Origin: Pseudomonas sp. Irchel s3b2
Lineage (GTDB): Bacteria > Pseudomonadota > Gammaproteobacteria > Pseudomonadales > Pseudomonadaceae
NCBI RefSeq assembly: GCF_900187445.1
Contig: NZ_FYEB01000010.1
Location: 62,001-126,000 of the forward strand
Direction: 5' to 3'
DNA: 64,000 nucleotides
In this document: positions 48,907 through 58,625 of the stretch, piece after piece
Layout of the letters: every line of letters starts with the position of its first letter
How positions within the stretch are numbered: position 1 is the first letter of the stretch
Notes under the pieces: generated by a model
The model's input: the letters and a program-made list of their open reading frames with translations, nothing else
Database searches by the model: none
Told to the model about the DNA's origin: nothing
Position numbers and translations under genes: made by a program

Positions 48907-51387
48907 CTAGAAGCGGTAAGTGAGGTCGACGAGCAAGCGCAGATCGGTTTCGCGGTCGCCGTCGTAAGGCCGGTTGATCGCGCTCAACAGGCCGCCCACC
49001 TCGAATACGTCGTTCCAGCTGTAGCGCTGGCCATAACCCACCAGGCCGACGCCGCCGGTGCCGTGATCGCGCTGGCTATAGGTGCCCGCACCGGCCTGGA
49101 ACTGCTGGCTCCAGGAGGTTTCGTAGCGGCGATAGAGCACGTGGTTGACGTTCACCGTCGGCAGCACGCTGAAGTCGGATTTTGGGTTGAAGTACGGCAC
49201 GTCGCCGGACTTGGAGTTATGGCTGGAGCCGACTTCCAGACCGAGGTCGACCTGCAACCCCGGCGCGCGGTAAACGCCCTCGCGACCGGTGAGCAAGGCT
49301 TCGACACGATTGTTGCCGTCACTGAAATGCGAGGGACTGACCGCCAGCCTCCACTCGCGGCTCTCATTGGCGCGCCAACGGATGAAACCGCTGCCGCCGT
49401 TGGCGGTGATGTCGCTGTTCAAGGCCCGCAACGGCGTTTGCGCCGACAGGTACTTTAGGCTGCCGCCGTACTGCCAGTGATCGTCGATGTCTCGGGCAAT
49501 CGCCAGGCGCGCGCCCTGTTTGTCACCAAAGCCGTAGGAGTGGTTGGAGACTTCCGCTTCCAGGGTCATGTCGCGGGTTCGACGTTCAAGCCCGACGCGC
49601 TGAAAGCGATGGTGACCAGTGCCTTCCTTGAAGTCGCCGGTGGCATAACCGGCACCGGCGAACACACGCCAGTCTTCATCGATAGGTGGGCTATACAGCG
49701 TGGTTTCGATGCCGAAATCGCGACTGCCGTTGACCGCCCCGGCGTCGCCGTTGTCACCGCTATAACTCTTGCCGCCGTAGGCCTCCACCCGCAGCTCGGC
49801 CATGTCATGGACCGCACGCTGACGCTGCAAACGCTGCACCTGCCGGTTGTCGGGAAAACGCGCGACCACATCGTCGGTCAGCGCATCCAGCTGCCGCCAT
49901 TCCTGCAGATCCATGGCGGTATGGCCCTGAGAGATTTCCAGCCCGACGTCTCGGGGGGCCATGCTCTCGGTCTCCTTGAGTTGACTCTCGGCGCGCCGTG
50001 GCCAGCCCCGGGCCAGGTACAGATCGGCCTGGGCCAGACGCAGGCCGGTATTACCGGGCGCCTGATCTACCAACGTCTGCAAACGTTGCTCGCCCGACGG
50101 AAGATCGGCGCCGTAAATACCGGCCTGGGCGGCGAGTTGCTGCGCGGCCATCCATTCATCGTTGGGAATGCCGCCCGGCAAGCCCTTGAGCTCGATCCGC
50201 GGTTTCTGGTTCTTGGCCAGGTCCTCGGCGACCTGGCGCGCTTCATCGGCCTTGTCGCTTTCGAGCAAGGCGTAATAGAGCGCAGCGCTGCCTTCCGGGC
50301 GGTCGCCGACATCGGCATCCGGCGTGATCAGCGCTTGGCGATACAGATCGGTGGCAATTTCCGGCTGTCGCTGGTCCAGATAGGACGACGCCACCCAACG
50401 CAGGGCGTAGGTCGGAACCTTCACGCCTTCGGCGAGCAGCTTCTGGTATTCGGCGATCACATCGGCGGTGCGCGCACGGGCCTTGAGGGCGCCCATCCGG
50501 TCGATTCGCCAGCGGATGACGTCATCGTGGGCCTGAGGATCCGGCGTCCAGGTCGTCAGTAACTGGTCGTAATCGGCCAGAGCCCGATCGGCGATCACAT
50601 AACGTTCTTTTTCGCTTCGAGCGGCCAGCTCGGCCAGGCGCACGCGTTCAGCGGCAAGATCACCTTCAAGGCGTCGCAGTGTGACCGGATCCAGCAACCC
50701 CGGCCGCTGACGCGCCAGGCGCAAGGCTGGCTCCGGCAGGCGGGCGCGTTGCAGGGCAACCACGTATTCCCGAGCGACGTCGGGTTTGCTGCCAGCACGG
50801 ATGAAAGCCTGGTCGTATTCAAACAGTGCATCGTAGGTGGCACCGGCACGGGTCAAGGCGTAAGCCAGAGCCAGACGGCGGGAAGGATCATCCGGTTTCG
50901 CCGCCACCAGTGCCCTGGCGCGGGCAACCGCCTCGTCAGGTTTACCGGCGTCGGCCTGGGTCATTGCCAGGCCCAATTGAAGGTCGGGATTTTTCGGCTC
51001 AAGGGCCAGGGCCTTGTTGTACATCTGGGTCGCCGAATCCCAACGCTTGAGGTTGCGATAAGCCCGTGCGGTAGCGGTCAGGGCCTGGACCTGCAACGCC
51101 CGATTGTGCCCTTGGGTTTCATAGACCTGGACCACTTCAGCGTCCAGGCCCGCCCAGCTGGCGATCTGCAAGTGATCGCTGATCTGGCCGGTGGTGGCCT
51201 GGTTTACCGGCACCTGGCGCAACACAGTCAGCGCAGGCGTGTAGCTGCCGGCCCGGGCATCGCGAACCATTTGGTCGTAAGGGGTGTCGGCGAGCGCCAG
51301 CGCCGGCCACAGCAATTGGCCGCACAACGCAACGCGAAACAAGGGGCGTAGCCCACGATGAATAAAGGGACCAGCAATACACGGCAT
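48907..51387 (-). CDS. pgaA: PNAG outer-membrane export porin PgaA
   Basis: An 826-residue protein with a signal peptide ending about ALALA, a long periplasmic superhelix of TPR repeats (about 40-510; YRNLKRWDSATQMYNKALAL is a clear unit) and a C-terminal ~16-stranded beta-barrel ending in aromatic Phe (VDLTYRF). First gene of pgaABCD. The 5' region to the IS remnant (51388-51595) is about 210 bp and shows no clear site to me. Confidence 0.92.
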   Translation of the reverse strand: MPCIAGPFIHRGLRPLFRVALCGQLLWPALALADTPYDQMVRDARAGSYTPALTVLRQVPVNQATTGQISDHLQIASWAGLDAEVVQVYETQGHNRALQVQALTATARAYRNLKRWDSATQMYNKALALEPKNPDLQLGLAMTQADAGKPDEAVARARALVAAKPDDPSRRLALAYALTRAGATYDALFEYDQAFIRAGSKPDVAREYVVALQRARLPEPALRLARQRPGLLDPVTLRRLEGDLAAERVRLAELAARSEKERYVIADRALADYDQLLTTWTPDPQAHDDVIRWRIDRMGALKARARTADVIAEYQKLLAEGVKVPTYALRWVASSYLDQRQPEIATDLYRQALITPDADVGDRPEGSAALYYALLESDKADEARQVAEDLAKNQKPRIELKGLPGGIPNDEWMAAQQLAAQAGIYGADLPSGEQRLQTLVDQAPGNTGLRLAQADLYLARGWPRRAESQLKETESMAPRDVGLEISQGHTAMDLQEWRQLDALTDDVVARFPDNRQVQRLQRQRAVHDMAELRVEAYGGKSYSGDNGDAGAVNGSRDFGIETTLYSPPIDEDWRVFAGAGYATGDFKEGTGHHRFQRVGLERRTRDMTLEAEVSNHSYGFGDKQGARLAIARDIDDHWQYGGSLKYLSAQTPLRALNSDITANGGSGFIRWRANESREWRLAVSPSHFSDGNNRVEALLTGREGVYRAPGLQVDLGLEVGSSHNSKSGDVPYFNPKSDFSVLPTVNVNHVLYRRYETSWSQQFQAGAGTYSQRDHGTGGVGLVGYGQRYSWNDVFEVGGLLSAINRPYDGDRETDLRLLVDLTYRF

Positions 51388-51677
51388 TCGTCAGCATCCT
51401 TACATGGCCAGCCGGGTCGCAATGTCCCTTTGCCCAGTCGTAGCGGAAAGCCGGGTCGAAAGACCCAGCCAAGCTTTATCGATGCAGTTTTGCATGCAAG
51501 CGTAGTCGACTATTCAGAACACAATAATTGTTCAGATTCGTGATACTCGGCTCCCGTAATACCAGGCAACGTGCGGAACCTGTGGGAGCGGGCTTGCCCT
51601 AATGCCAGTCAGTTAAGGAATTGACTTGCCCGCCAAGCAATCATAGAAACGGTCTTATGTTTTTATGAGCTCGCTTC

Positions 51678-51947
51678 ATGCCCCTCCAAAACGACCTTCA
51701 ACAAGTTACCAAACTTAGTCCGATCTCCTTCGAGCGCTTTGCACAGCTGATTGATCCTGTGTGGATTGAGCAGGCGCTGGCGTCAACCGGTACGGTCTCT
51801 ATTCGCCGCAGGCGCTTGCCGGCCGAGCGTATTGTGTGGCTGGTGGTTGGGTTGGCCTTGTTCAAGAACGAACCGATTTGGCTCATCCTGCAACAGCTGG
51901 GATTAGCTTTGGGTGAAGCGAAACCAACTACGCAGCAAACAACCTGA
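51678..51947 (+). pseudogene. IS4-family transposase, N-terminal fragment
   Basis: It encodes about 80 residues of the transposase N-terminal domain (SPISFERFAQLIDPVWIEQA; RRRRLPAERIVWLVVGLALF), then runs out of frame at the deletion junction near 51913-51930. Confidence 0.85.
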
Positions 51948-52257
51948 TCTGGTGCGCCAGGAACTGTGGGGAACCCTGCTAGCCTACAACCTGATCCGTC
52001 AGGAAATGCGCCTGATGGCTGGAGAAATGAAAGTGGCGCCGCAACGCTTGAGTTTTCTCTGGTTAGCTCAAGCGGTCACCAATGCGCTGCGCTTTTGTCC
52101 GCTGGAAACGCCAGGTACGATCCCTAAGCGACTGGCAGAACTGAGAATCCAGGCTCAGCATTTTATGCTTCCTGCCAGACGGTCGCGAAGTTACCCAAGG
52201 GTGGTGAGGCCTAGGCCAGTCAAATATCCCAAAAAGAAGGCCGGAGGGCTTAACTGA
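51913..52257 (+). pseudogene. IS4-family transposase, C-terminal fragment
   Basis: It encodes the last ~110 residues of the transposase (DLVRQELWGTLLAYNLIRQE; Tyr-Arg-Glu-Met region VRQEMRLMAG-like). The Glu of the YREK-like signature region is kept but the catalytic core before it, about 240 residues, is missing. Confidence 0.82.
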
Positions 52258-52311
52258 CTGGCATTAGGGCAAGCCCGCTCCCCCAGGGTTATCTGTTAGC
52301 TTCAGAACCGG

Positions 52312-53052
52312 TTACTGCTTTTCCAGCAACCACTTACGATTTCCCGGCGTAAACGAAGGCATCTCATCCGCCAGCGCGGTGTTCACCGTCTGGAAAATCT
52401 CCAGTTCTTTGCCCTTGCGCGCAAAGATCCAGGTATTGCCCTGGCCGTTCACCTGCAGCCAGATGTTGTCGTTGCCGCCGCTCATCGACGCGCAATCGCC
52501 TGCCAGGCACAAGGCATAACGATCCGCACCGGGCAGGCCGGCAACCTGGCCATCGGCCTGGAATTGCACGGTGTTGCCTTCGCCGGGGCCGCTGAGAATT
52601 TTCCAGCTGCCGCCCATGTAAGCCGAATACAGTGCCCGCTCGAAACTCGCGCCAATCGGTGCACCTTCCGGTGCCGGAACCGCTGCACGGTCGAAGACTT
52701 GCTCCGGTTCGTTGTCGTTAGCGGCCTGGCTCAGTTGCGTGCCGTCACGTTTCAGTTCGCTGGCGGAACTGCCATAAAAGTCGACTTTCCAGGCCCCGGA
52801 CTCTTCGCCCAGCAGCTTGCCTTCGACATTCTCAAAACCATTGGTGTAGCGGGCCTGACCGGCTCGGGTGTTGACGTCCCATTCCAGATTCGGGCCATAG
52901 GCCTGAAGCGCTTCCCGCAGTGGGCCGCCTTTGGATGCAGCATCGATCGCCGACTGATTGATCCAGGTGCCGCTGATATCACGGTCGGCAGGGTCGCTGG
53001 CACAGCCGCCCAAGAGAAGGGCGATCAGCGAGAGAGCTAGCGCTTGGCGCAT
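52312..53052 (-). CDS. Hypothetical lipoprotein
   Basis: A 246-residue protein with a lipoprotein signal (MRQALALSLIALLLGGCASD, lipobox LGGC). The rest is a mixed, probably beta-rich fold without a recognised domain. It lies downstream of ridA, a neighbourhood also present in P. aeruginosa as I recall it. Function unknown. Confidence 0.8.
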   Translation of the reverse strand: MRQALALSLIALLLGGCASDPADRDISGTWINQSAIDAASKGGPLREALQAYGPNLEWDVNTRAGQARYTNGFENVEGKLLGEESGAWKVDFYGSSASELKRDGTQLSQAANDNEPEQVFDRAAVPAPEGAPIGASFERALYSAYMGGSWKILSGPGEGNTVQFQADGQVAGLPGADRYALCLAGDCASMSGGNDNIWLQVNGQGNTWIFARKGKELEIFQTVNTALADEMPSFTPGNRKWLLEKQ

Positions 53053-53077
53053 GGTGGAATCCTTTCAAGACAAGATC

Positions 53078-53101
53078 GGCGCAGCCTTAGAGGGCTGCGC
53101 C
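53078..53101. terminator. Inverted repeat after ridA, likely terminator
   Basis: GGCGCAGCC 53078-53086 pairs with GGCTGCGCC 53093-53101 around TTAGAG. The T-tract is poor on either strand. Confidence 0.45.
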
Positions 53102-53108
53102 GGACACA

Positions 53109-53489
53109 TTACTCGATGACCAGAATGGCATCCATTTCAACCTGCGAACCCTTTGGCAGGGCTGCTACGCCGATGGCGGCGCGGGCTGGGTAAGGCTGGT
53201 CGAAGTACTTGCCCATGATCTCGTTGACCTTGGCAAAGTGACTCAGGTCAGTAAGGAAGATGTTCAGTTTGACGATGTCCTTGAACGAACCGCCGGCCGC
53301 TTCAGCTACGGCTTTGAGATTCTCGAACACCTGGACGGTCTGGGCTTCGAAGCCTTCAACCAATTCCATGGTTTTTGGGTCCAGAGGAATCTGACCCGAC
53401 ATGTAAACAGTGTTGCCAGCCTTGATCGCCTGGGAATACGTACCGATGGCGGCCGGAGCCTTGTCGCTGTTGATAACGGTCTTGGTCAT
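53109..53489 (-). CDS. ridA: RidA family enamine/imine deaminase
   Basis: A 126-residue protein of the YjgF/YER057c/UK114 family. It hydrolyses reactive 2-aminoacrylate and related enamines produced by PLP enzymes. Family hallmarks are AIGTYSQAIKAGNTVYMSGQ, the C-terminal PARAAIGVAALPKGSQVEMD, and the Arg in PARAAIGV that binds the carboxylate. It lies 24 bp after spoT, so it is probably co-transcribed. Confidence 0.95.
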   Translation of the reverse strand: MTKTVINSDKAPAAIGTYSQAIKAGNTVYMSGQIPLDPKTMELVEGFEAQTVQVFENLKAVAEAAGGSFKDIVKLNIFLTDLSHFAKVNEIMGKYFDQPYPARAAIGVAALPKGSQVEMDAILVIE

Positions 53490-53513
53490 GTATGACTCCT
53501 TGTGAGGGGTTGG

Positions 53514-55619
53514 CTACGCGCGCATGCGGGTGATGCGGATGACCCCGGTCAGGGCGCGCAGTTTCTTGATCACGCGGGCCAGGTGCACGCGGTCGTGCAC
53601 ACTGACCACCAGTTGGACCACGCTGATACGACCGTCGCGTTCGTCCATGCTGATTTTTTCGATATTGCCGTCGGCCGCATTGACACTGCTGGCCAGCAGG
53701 GCGATCAGGCCGCGCTGGTGTTCCAGCTCGACCCGCAGCTCGACGTTGAATTCGCCGGTGACATCCTTGGCCCACGAGAGCTGGATGCATTTTTCCGGGT
53801 TGTGGCGGATTTCGCTGATGTTGCGGCAGTTGTCCAGGTGCACCACCATCCCTTTGCCGGCGGACAAATGGCCGACAATCGGGTCGCCCGGGATTGGCGT
53901 GCAGCACTTGGCATAACTGAGCACCAAGCCTTCGGTGCCGCGAATCGCCAGCGGACCTTCCGGGCTTGGCAGCTGTTCACCTTCGCCAAGCAGGCGGCGG
54001 GCGACCACGTAAGCCATGCGATTGCCCAGGCCGATGTCTTCGAGCAGGTCTTCGATCAGTTCGAGGCGGTATTCGTGGAGCATCAACTGCACGCGCTCGG
54101 CCGGGACTTTTTCCAGGGAGCTGTCGAAGCCGTTGAGCACCTTGTTCAGCAGGCGTTCGCCGAGGCTGATGGACTCGGAGCGGCGTTGCAGCTTCAGCGC
54201 ATGACGGATGTGGGTCCGCGCTTTGCCGGTGACCACGAAGTTGAGCCAAGCTGGATTTGGTCGCGCGCCCGGGGCGCTGACGATCTCGACCGTGGAACCG
54301 CTTTGCAGCGGTTCGGACAGCGGCGCGAGACGACGATTGATCCGACAGGCGATGCAGCTGTTGCCCACATCGGTGTGCACCGCGTAAGCGAAGTCGACCG
54401 CCGTGGAGCCTTTGGGCAATTCCATGATCCGGCCTTTAGGCGTGAACACGTAGACCTCGTCCGGGAACAGGTCGATCTTCACGCTTTCGATGAATTCCAG
54501 CGAGTTGCCGGCTCGTTGCTGCATTTCCAGCACGCCTTTGACCCACTGGCGGGCGCGCGCGTGAGTGCCTTTGGGCTGCTCGTCGCCGCTGGATTTGTAC
54601 AGCCAATGGGCGGCGATGCCGTTATTGGCCATCTCTTCCATTTCACGGGTACGGATCTGGATCTCGATCGGAACACCGTGCATGCCGAACAGCGTGGTAT
54701 GCAGCGACTGGTAGCCGTTGGCTTTCGGGATCGCGATGTAATCCTTGAAGCGCCCCGGCAACGGTTTGTACAAATTATGTACAGCGCCTAGCACGCGGTA
54801 GCAGGTATCGACCTTGTCGACGATGATCCGGAACGCGTAGACGTCCATGATCTCGTTGAAGGCCCGACGCTTGCCGCGCATTTTCTTGTAGATGCCGTAG
54901 AGGTGTTTCTGCCGCCCGCTGACCTCGCCCTGAATGCCATCGATGGCCAGGCAGTGGCTGAGGGATTCTTCGATCTTGTTGACAATTTCCTTGCGGTTGC
55001 CCCGGGCGCGTTTGACCGCCTGGTTGATCCGCGCGGAACGCATCGGATGCATGGCCTTGAAGCCGAGGTCTTCGAACTCTATGCGGATGGCATGCATACC
55101 CAGCCGGTTGGCGATGGGCGCATAGATTTCCAGGGTTTCCTTGGCGATTCGCCGGCGTTTTTCACCGGATAGCACTTCCAGTGTGCGCATGTTGTGCAGG
55201 CGGTCGGCCAGCTTGACCAGGATCACACGAATATCGCGCGCCATGGCCATGGCCATTTTCTGGAAGTTTTCGGCTTGGGCTTCGGCTTTGGTCTCGAAGT
55301 TCATCTGGGTCAGTTTGCTGACCCCGTCGACCAGTTCGGCCACGGTTTCGCCAAACTGCGCTTGCAGCGCTTCCTTGGCAATACCGGTGTCTTCGATCAC
55401 GTCATGCAGCATCGCCGCCATCAGGCTCTGATGGTCCATGTGCATGTCGGCAAGAATATTCGCCACTGCAAGAGGATGCGTGACGTACGCCTCACCGCTG
55501 CGGCGGCGTTGGCCGTCGTGGGCTTGTTCGGCGTAGAAGTACGCTCGGCGGACCAGATTGACCTGGTCCTTGCCGAGGTAGGCCGATAAGCGATCGGCGA
55601 GGGCGTCTATGCTCGGCAT
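53514..55619 (-). CDS. spoT: Bifunctional (p)ppGpp synthase/hydrolase SpoT
   Basis: A 701-residue stringent-response enzyme. The N-terminal HD hydrolase domain has HD at residues 72-73 (MLHDVIEDT), then the synthetase domain (KANGYQSLHTTLFG), a TGS domain (VYVFTPKGRIMELPKGSTAV), the helical/CC region and a C-terminal ACT domain. It hydrolyses (p)ppGpp and may synthesise it weakly. It follows rpoZ, as in most gammaproteobacteria. Confidence 0.96.
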   Translation of the reverse strand: MPSIDALADRLSAYLGKDQVNLVRRAYFYAEQAHDGQRRRSGEAYVTHPLAVANILADMHMDHQSLMAAMLHDVIEDTGIAKEALQAQFGETVAELVDGVSKLTQMNFETKAEAQAENFQKMAMAMARDIRVILVKLADRLHNMRTLEVLSGEKRRRIAKETLEIYAPIANRLGMHAIRIEFEDLGFKAMHPMRSARINQAVKRARGNRKEIVNKIEESLSHCLAIDGIQGEVSGRQKHLYGIYKKMRGKRRAFNEIMDVYAFRIIVDKVDTCYRVLGAVHNLYKPLPGRFKDYIAIPKANGYQSLHTTLFGMHGVPIEIQIRTREMEEMANNGIAAHWLYKSSGDEQPKGTHARARQWVKGVLEMQQRAGNSLEFIESVKIDLFPDEVYVFTPKGRIMELPKGSTAVDFAYAVHTDVGNSCIACRINRRLAPLSEPLQSGSTVEIVSAPGARPNPAWLNFVVTGKARTHIRHALKLQRRSESISLGERLLNKVLNGFDSSLEKVPAERVQLMLHEYRLELIEDLLEDIGLGNRMAYVVARRLLGEGEQLPSPEGPLAIRGTEGLVLSYAKCCTPIPGDPIVGHLSAGKGMVVHLDNCRNISEIRHNPEKCIQLSWAKDVTGEFNVELRVELEHQRGLIALLASSVNAADGNIEKISMDERDGRISVVQLVVSVHDRVHLARVIKKLRALTGVIRITRMRA

Positions 55620-55676
55620 GATGATTCCTGCCGTTCGTTGTGACCCCGCGCCGTGCTACGTCGACCAGGCATGGAC

Positions 55677-55940
55677 TTATACTGCCTCGTTGGACTCGTC
55701 CTCGAACGCTGCGAACAGCGGTTCGTCTTCGACGATTTCAGCGTTGGCAATGAACTCGTAGCTCATCAGCCCTTCAGCGATTTCACGCAGCGCTACAACA
55801 GTAGGCTTGTCGTTCTCCCACTGAACCAGGGGCTCTTTGCCACCGGTGGCCAGTTGACGGGCACGCTTGGTAGAGAGCATGACCAGCTCAAAGCGGTTTT
55901 CCACGTGTTCTAGGCAGTCTTCAACGGTTACGCGGGCCAT
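55677..55940 (-). CDS. rpoZ: RNA polymerase omega subunit
   Basis: An 87-residue subunit (MARVTVEDCLEHVENRFELV), full length for the family. It assists assembly of RNA polymerase and forms part of the ppGpp binding site. It sits 57 bp before spoT. ATG 55940 is the conserved start. Confidence 0.96.
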   Translation of the reverse strand: MARVTVEDCLEHVENRFELVMLSTKRARQLATGGKEPLVQWENDKPTVVALREIAEGLMSYEFIANAEIVEDEPLFAAFEDESNEAV

Positions 55941-56003
55941 GGTATTCCTCGGAGCGAATGCAATATGCGCGCTGCCCGGTTGGGCGAGCGGACTCAACAG
56001 TTT

Positions 56004-56041
56004 AAAAAATCACCAGCGATTAGGGAAGCGCTGATTTTTTG
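56004..56041 (-). terminator. Probable terminator between gmk and rpoZ
   Basis: CAGCG 56014-56018 and CGCTG 56029-56033, extended by AAAAAATCA / TGATTTTTT, form a hairpin with T-rich flank on both strands. It would partly end gmk transcripts ahead of rpoZ. Confidence 0.55.
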
Positions 56042-56107
56042 ACCAAGCTCTTCAGCGCGCTACAAGTGCCAATGTAAAGCCCTTGCAGCGGTTTTGGGAA
56101 GCGCTGT

Positions 56108-56728
56108 TTAGCCAAGCAATTCAGCCAAAAGTTTTCCGTTACGCTGCTGCTGACGCTTCTGATGCAGCTGATTGGCACGGAAAATTGCCTTTAGATCGTC
56201 CAGTGCATGGGCGAAATCGTCGTTGATGATCAGGTAGTCGTAGTCGACGTAGTGGCTCATCTCGCTGACCGCTTCGCGCATCCGGCCTTCGATGATTTCG
56301 TCGCTGTCCTGGCCGCGATTAGTCAGGCGCTGACGCAAGGCTTGCTGGCTCGGCGGCAGAATGAAGATCGAACGGGCCTGAGGCATCAATTTGCGTACTT
56401 GCTCGGCGCCTTGCCAGTCGATTTCCAGAATCAGATCGTGGCCTTCGTCCAGGGTCTGCTGCAAGTGGCTTTGCGAGGTGCCATAAAGGTTGCCGAAGAC
56501 TTCGGCGCGCTCCAGGAAGTCGCCGTGTTCGATCATCTTCACGAACTGTTCGCGCGAGACGAAGTTGTAGTTCACGCCGTCCACTTCGCCCGGGCGCATG
56601 GCGCGGGTGGTGTGGGACACGGAAACCTGGATTTGCGGCTGAGCGTCGATCAACGCCTTGACCAGGCTGGTCTTGCCGGCGCCCGAAGGCGCGGAAATGA
56701 TGTAGAGAGTGCCGGTGCTGTGGGTCAT
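56108..56728 (-). CDS. gmk: Guanylate kinase
   Basis: A 206-residue enzyme phosphorylating GMP to GDP with ATP. The P-loop is SAPSGAGKTSLVKAL near residue 12; the GMP-binding region is SVSHTTRAMRPGEVDGVNYN; lid region LTNRGQDSDEIIEGRM. It lies 12 bp after yicC in the same direction. Confidence 0.96.
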   Translation of the reverse strand: MTHSTGTLYIISAPSGAGKTSLVKALIDAQPQIQVSVSHTTRAMRPGEVDGVNYNFVSREQFVKMIEHGDFLERAEVFGNLYGTSQSHLQQTLDEGHDLILEIDWQGAEQVRKLMPQARSIFILPPSQQALRQRLTNRGQDSDEIIEGRMREAVSEMSHYVDYDYLIINDDFAHALDDLKAIFRANQLHQKRQQQRNGKLLAELLG

Positions 56729-56740
56729 GTCGGGTTTGCC

Positions 56741-57604
56741 TTACTCAATATTCTGCACTTGTTCGCGCATCTGCTCGATCAACACTTTGAGGTTGACCGC
56801 CGCTTGGGTGCTGCGCGGGTCGAAGGCTTTGGAGCCCAGTGTGTTGGCTTCGCGGTTGAGCTCCTGCATCAGGAAGTCCAGGCGCCGACCGGCAGCGCCG
56901 CCGGATTTGAGTACCCGGCGAACTTCGATGATGTGAGTGCTCAGGCGATCCAGTTCTTCGGCGACGTCGCTCTTTTGCGCGAGCATGACCATTTCCTGTT
57001 CCAGCCGCTGCGGGTCGAGGTCGGCCTTCATGTCGGTGAAGCGGTCGAGGACTTTCTGGCGTTGGGTGGCGAGCATCTGCGGGACGAGCTCACGCAGGAT
57101 CACCACATCTTCTTCTATGGATGTCAGGCGTTCGTTGATCAATCGTGCCAGCTCTGCGCCTTCGCGCTCGCGGCCGGCCTTGAGTTCTTTCAAGCCCTGA
57201 TTGAACAGCGCCAGGGCCTCGGCATTCAGCGCTTGCGGGTCGATGGCATCGGCCACCAGCACGCCGGGCCACGCCAGGACTTCCAGCGGATTCAACGCGG
57301 CCGGGTTCTTGATCAGGCCGGCGACCGTCTCGGCGGCTGCGACCAGTTGCGCGGCGCGCTCGCGGTCCACTTGCAGTGGTTTGCCGGTGCTTTCTTCGGT
57401 AAAGCGCAGGGTGCATTCGAGCTTGCCCCGGGACAGTCCCTGGCGCAGGGCTTCACGGACCGCGCCTTCAAGGTCGCGGAAAGATTCCGGCAGGCGCAGG
57501 TGGGGTTCCAGGTAGCGGCTGTTGACCGAGCGCAGTTCCCAGCTCAGGGTGCCTTGGGCGCCGGCTTTCTCGACGCGGGCGAAGGCGGTCATGCTGTGCA
57601 CCAT
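56741..57604 (-). CDS. yicC: YicC family protein (endoribonuclease-like)
   Basis: A 287-residue protein with the N-terminal signature HSMTAFARVEKAGAQGTLSW and the C-terminal DUF1732 motif GRRLDFLMQELNREANTLGS. YicC family members have been described as endoribonucleases. The start ATG 57604 has GAGGTACCTCC upstream. Divergent from rph, the usual arrangement in Pseudomonas. Confidence 0.93.
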   Translation of the reverse strand: MVHSMTAFARVEKAGAQGTLSWELRSVNSRYLEPHLRLPESFRDLEGAVREALRQGLSRGKLECTLRFTEESTGKPLQVDRERAAQLVAAAETVAGLIKNPAALNPLEVLAWPGVLVADAIDPQALNAEALALFNQGLKELKAGREREGAELARLINERLTSIEEDVVILRELVPQMLATQRQKVLDRFTDMKADLDPQRLEQEMVMLAQKSDVAEELDRLSTHIIEVRRVLKSGGAAGRRLDFLMQELNREANTLGSKAFDPRSTQAAVNLKVLIEQMREQVQNIE

Positions 57605-57873
57605 GGAGGTACCTCGCAATGCGGGTCGGCGCGTAACCCATGGTTTCGCGGACCCGCTATCAGTGAATTAAAGCCGACAGGCAGCAAAGGCGCAGGATTG
57701 TAGCGCAGTGGGGTGGATGCGCCCAAACACACGCTGTGACAAAGAGCTGCAGACCGTCGGCTACGCTCTATTCAGGGCCTTCAATCGTCGGGTGATTTTT
57801 TTAGAAGTGCCCACAGGCGGCCCACGGCTCTATAATGCTCGGCAGTTTTCCGTCCTCCGTACAGGTAATCCCT

Positions 57874-58596
57874 ATGAAACGTCCAAGTGGTCGCGCTGCC
57901 GATCAGCTCCGCTCGATCCGCATTACCCGCAACTACACCAAACACGCCGAGGGTTCTGTACTGGTCGAGTTCGGTGATACCAAAGTCATCTGCACCGTCA
58001 GCGTCGAGAATGGCGTGCCACGTTTCTTGAAAGGTCAGGGCCAGGGTTGGTTGACCGCCGAATACGGCATGCTGCCGCGCGCCACTGGCGAACGTAACCA
58101 GCGTGAAGCGAGCCGCGGCAAGCAAGGTGGCCGCACTCTGGAAATCCAGCGTTTGATCGGCCGTTCCCTGCGCGCGGCGCTGGACATGTCCAAGCTGGGC
58201 GACGTCACCCTGTACGTCGACTGCGACGTGATCCAGGCTGACGGTGGCACCCGCACCGCGTCCATCACCGGTGCCATGGTTGCACTGATCGACGCCTTGA
58301 AAGTGATCAAGAAGCGTGGCGGCCTCAAAGGTGGCGACCCGCTCAAGCAAATGATCGCTGCCGTTTCGGTGGGCATGTACCAGGGCGAGCCTGTGCTTGA
58401 CCTCGACTACCTGGAAGATTCGGCTGCCGAGACTGATCTCAACGTAGTAATGACCAGCACTGGCGGCTTCATCGAAGTTCAGGGCACTGCCGAAGGCGCG
58501 CCGTTCCAGCCGGAAGAGCTGAACGCAATGCTGGCACTGGCGAAGAAAGGCATGAACGAGATTTTCGAACTGCAGAAGGCTGCACTGGCCGACTGA
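57874..58596 (+). CDS. rph: Ribonuclease PH
   Basis: A 240-residue phosphorolytic 3'-5' exoribonuclease that trims tRNA 3' ends. The N-terminal motif is MKRPSGRAADQLRSIRITRN, followed by the phosphate-binding region ATGERNQREASRGKQGGRTL and IQADGGTRTASITGA. ATG 57874 is the conserved start. Confidence 0.96.
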   Translation: MKRPSGRAADQLRSIRITRNYTKHAEGSVLVEFGDTKVICTVSVENGVPRFLKGQGQGWLTAEYGMLPRATGERNQREASRGKQGGRTLEIQRLIGRSLRAALDMSKLGDVTLYVDCDVIQADGGTRTASITGAMVALIDALKVIKKRGGLKGGDPLKQMIAAVSVGMYQGEPVLDLDYLEDSAAETDLNVVMTSTGGFIEVQGTAEGAPFQPEELNAMLALAKKGMNEIFELQKAALAD

Positions 58597-58625
58597 TCGG
58601 ACCTGCTCCACGCAAGGAGGACGCC

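Larger units (their letters stand above)
51596..52270 (+). mobile_element. Internally deleted IS4-family insertion sequence
   Basis: Perfect 22-bp terminal inverted repeats at 51596-51617 and 52249-52270 delimit a 675-bp element carrying the two ends of a transposase. Outside them, TGTGGGAGCGGGCTTGCCC (left) and GGGCAAGCCCGCTCCCCCAG (right) are the two halves of a REP palindrome, so the inverted identity extends beyond the termini. No intact transposase remains. Confidence 0.85.
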
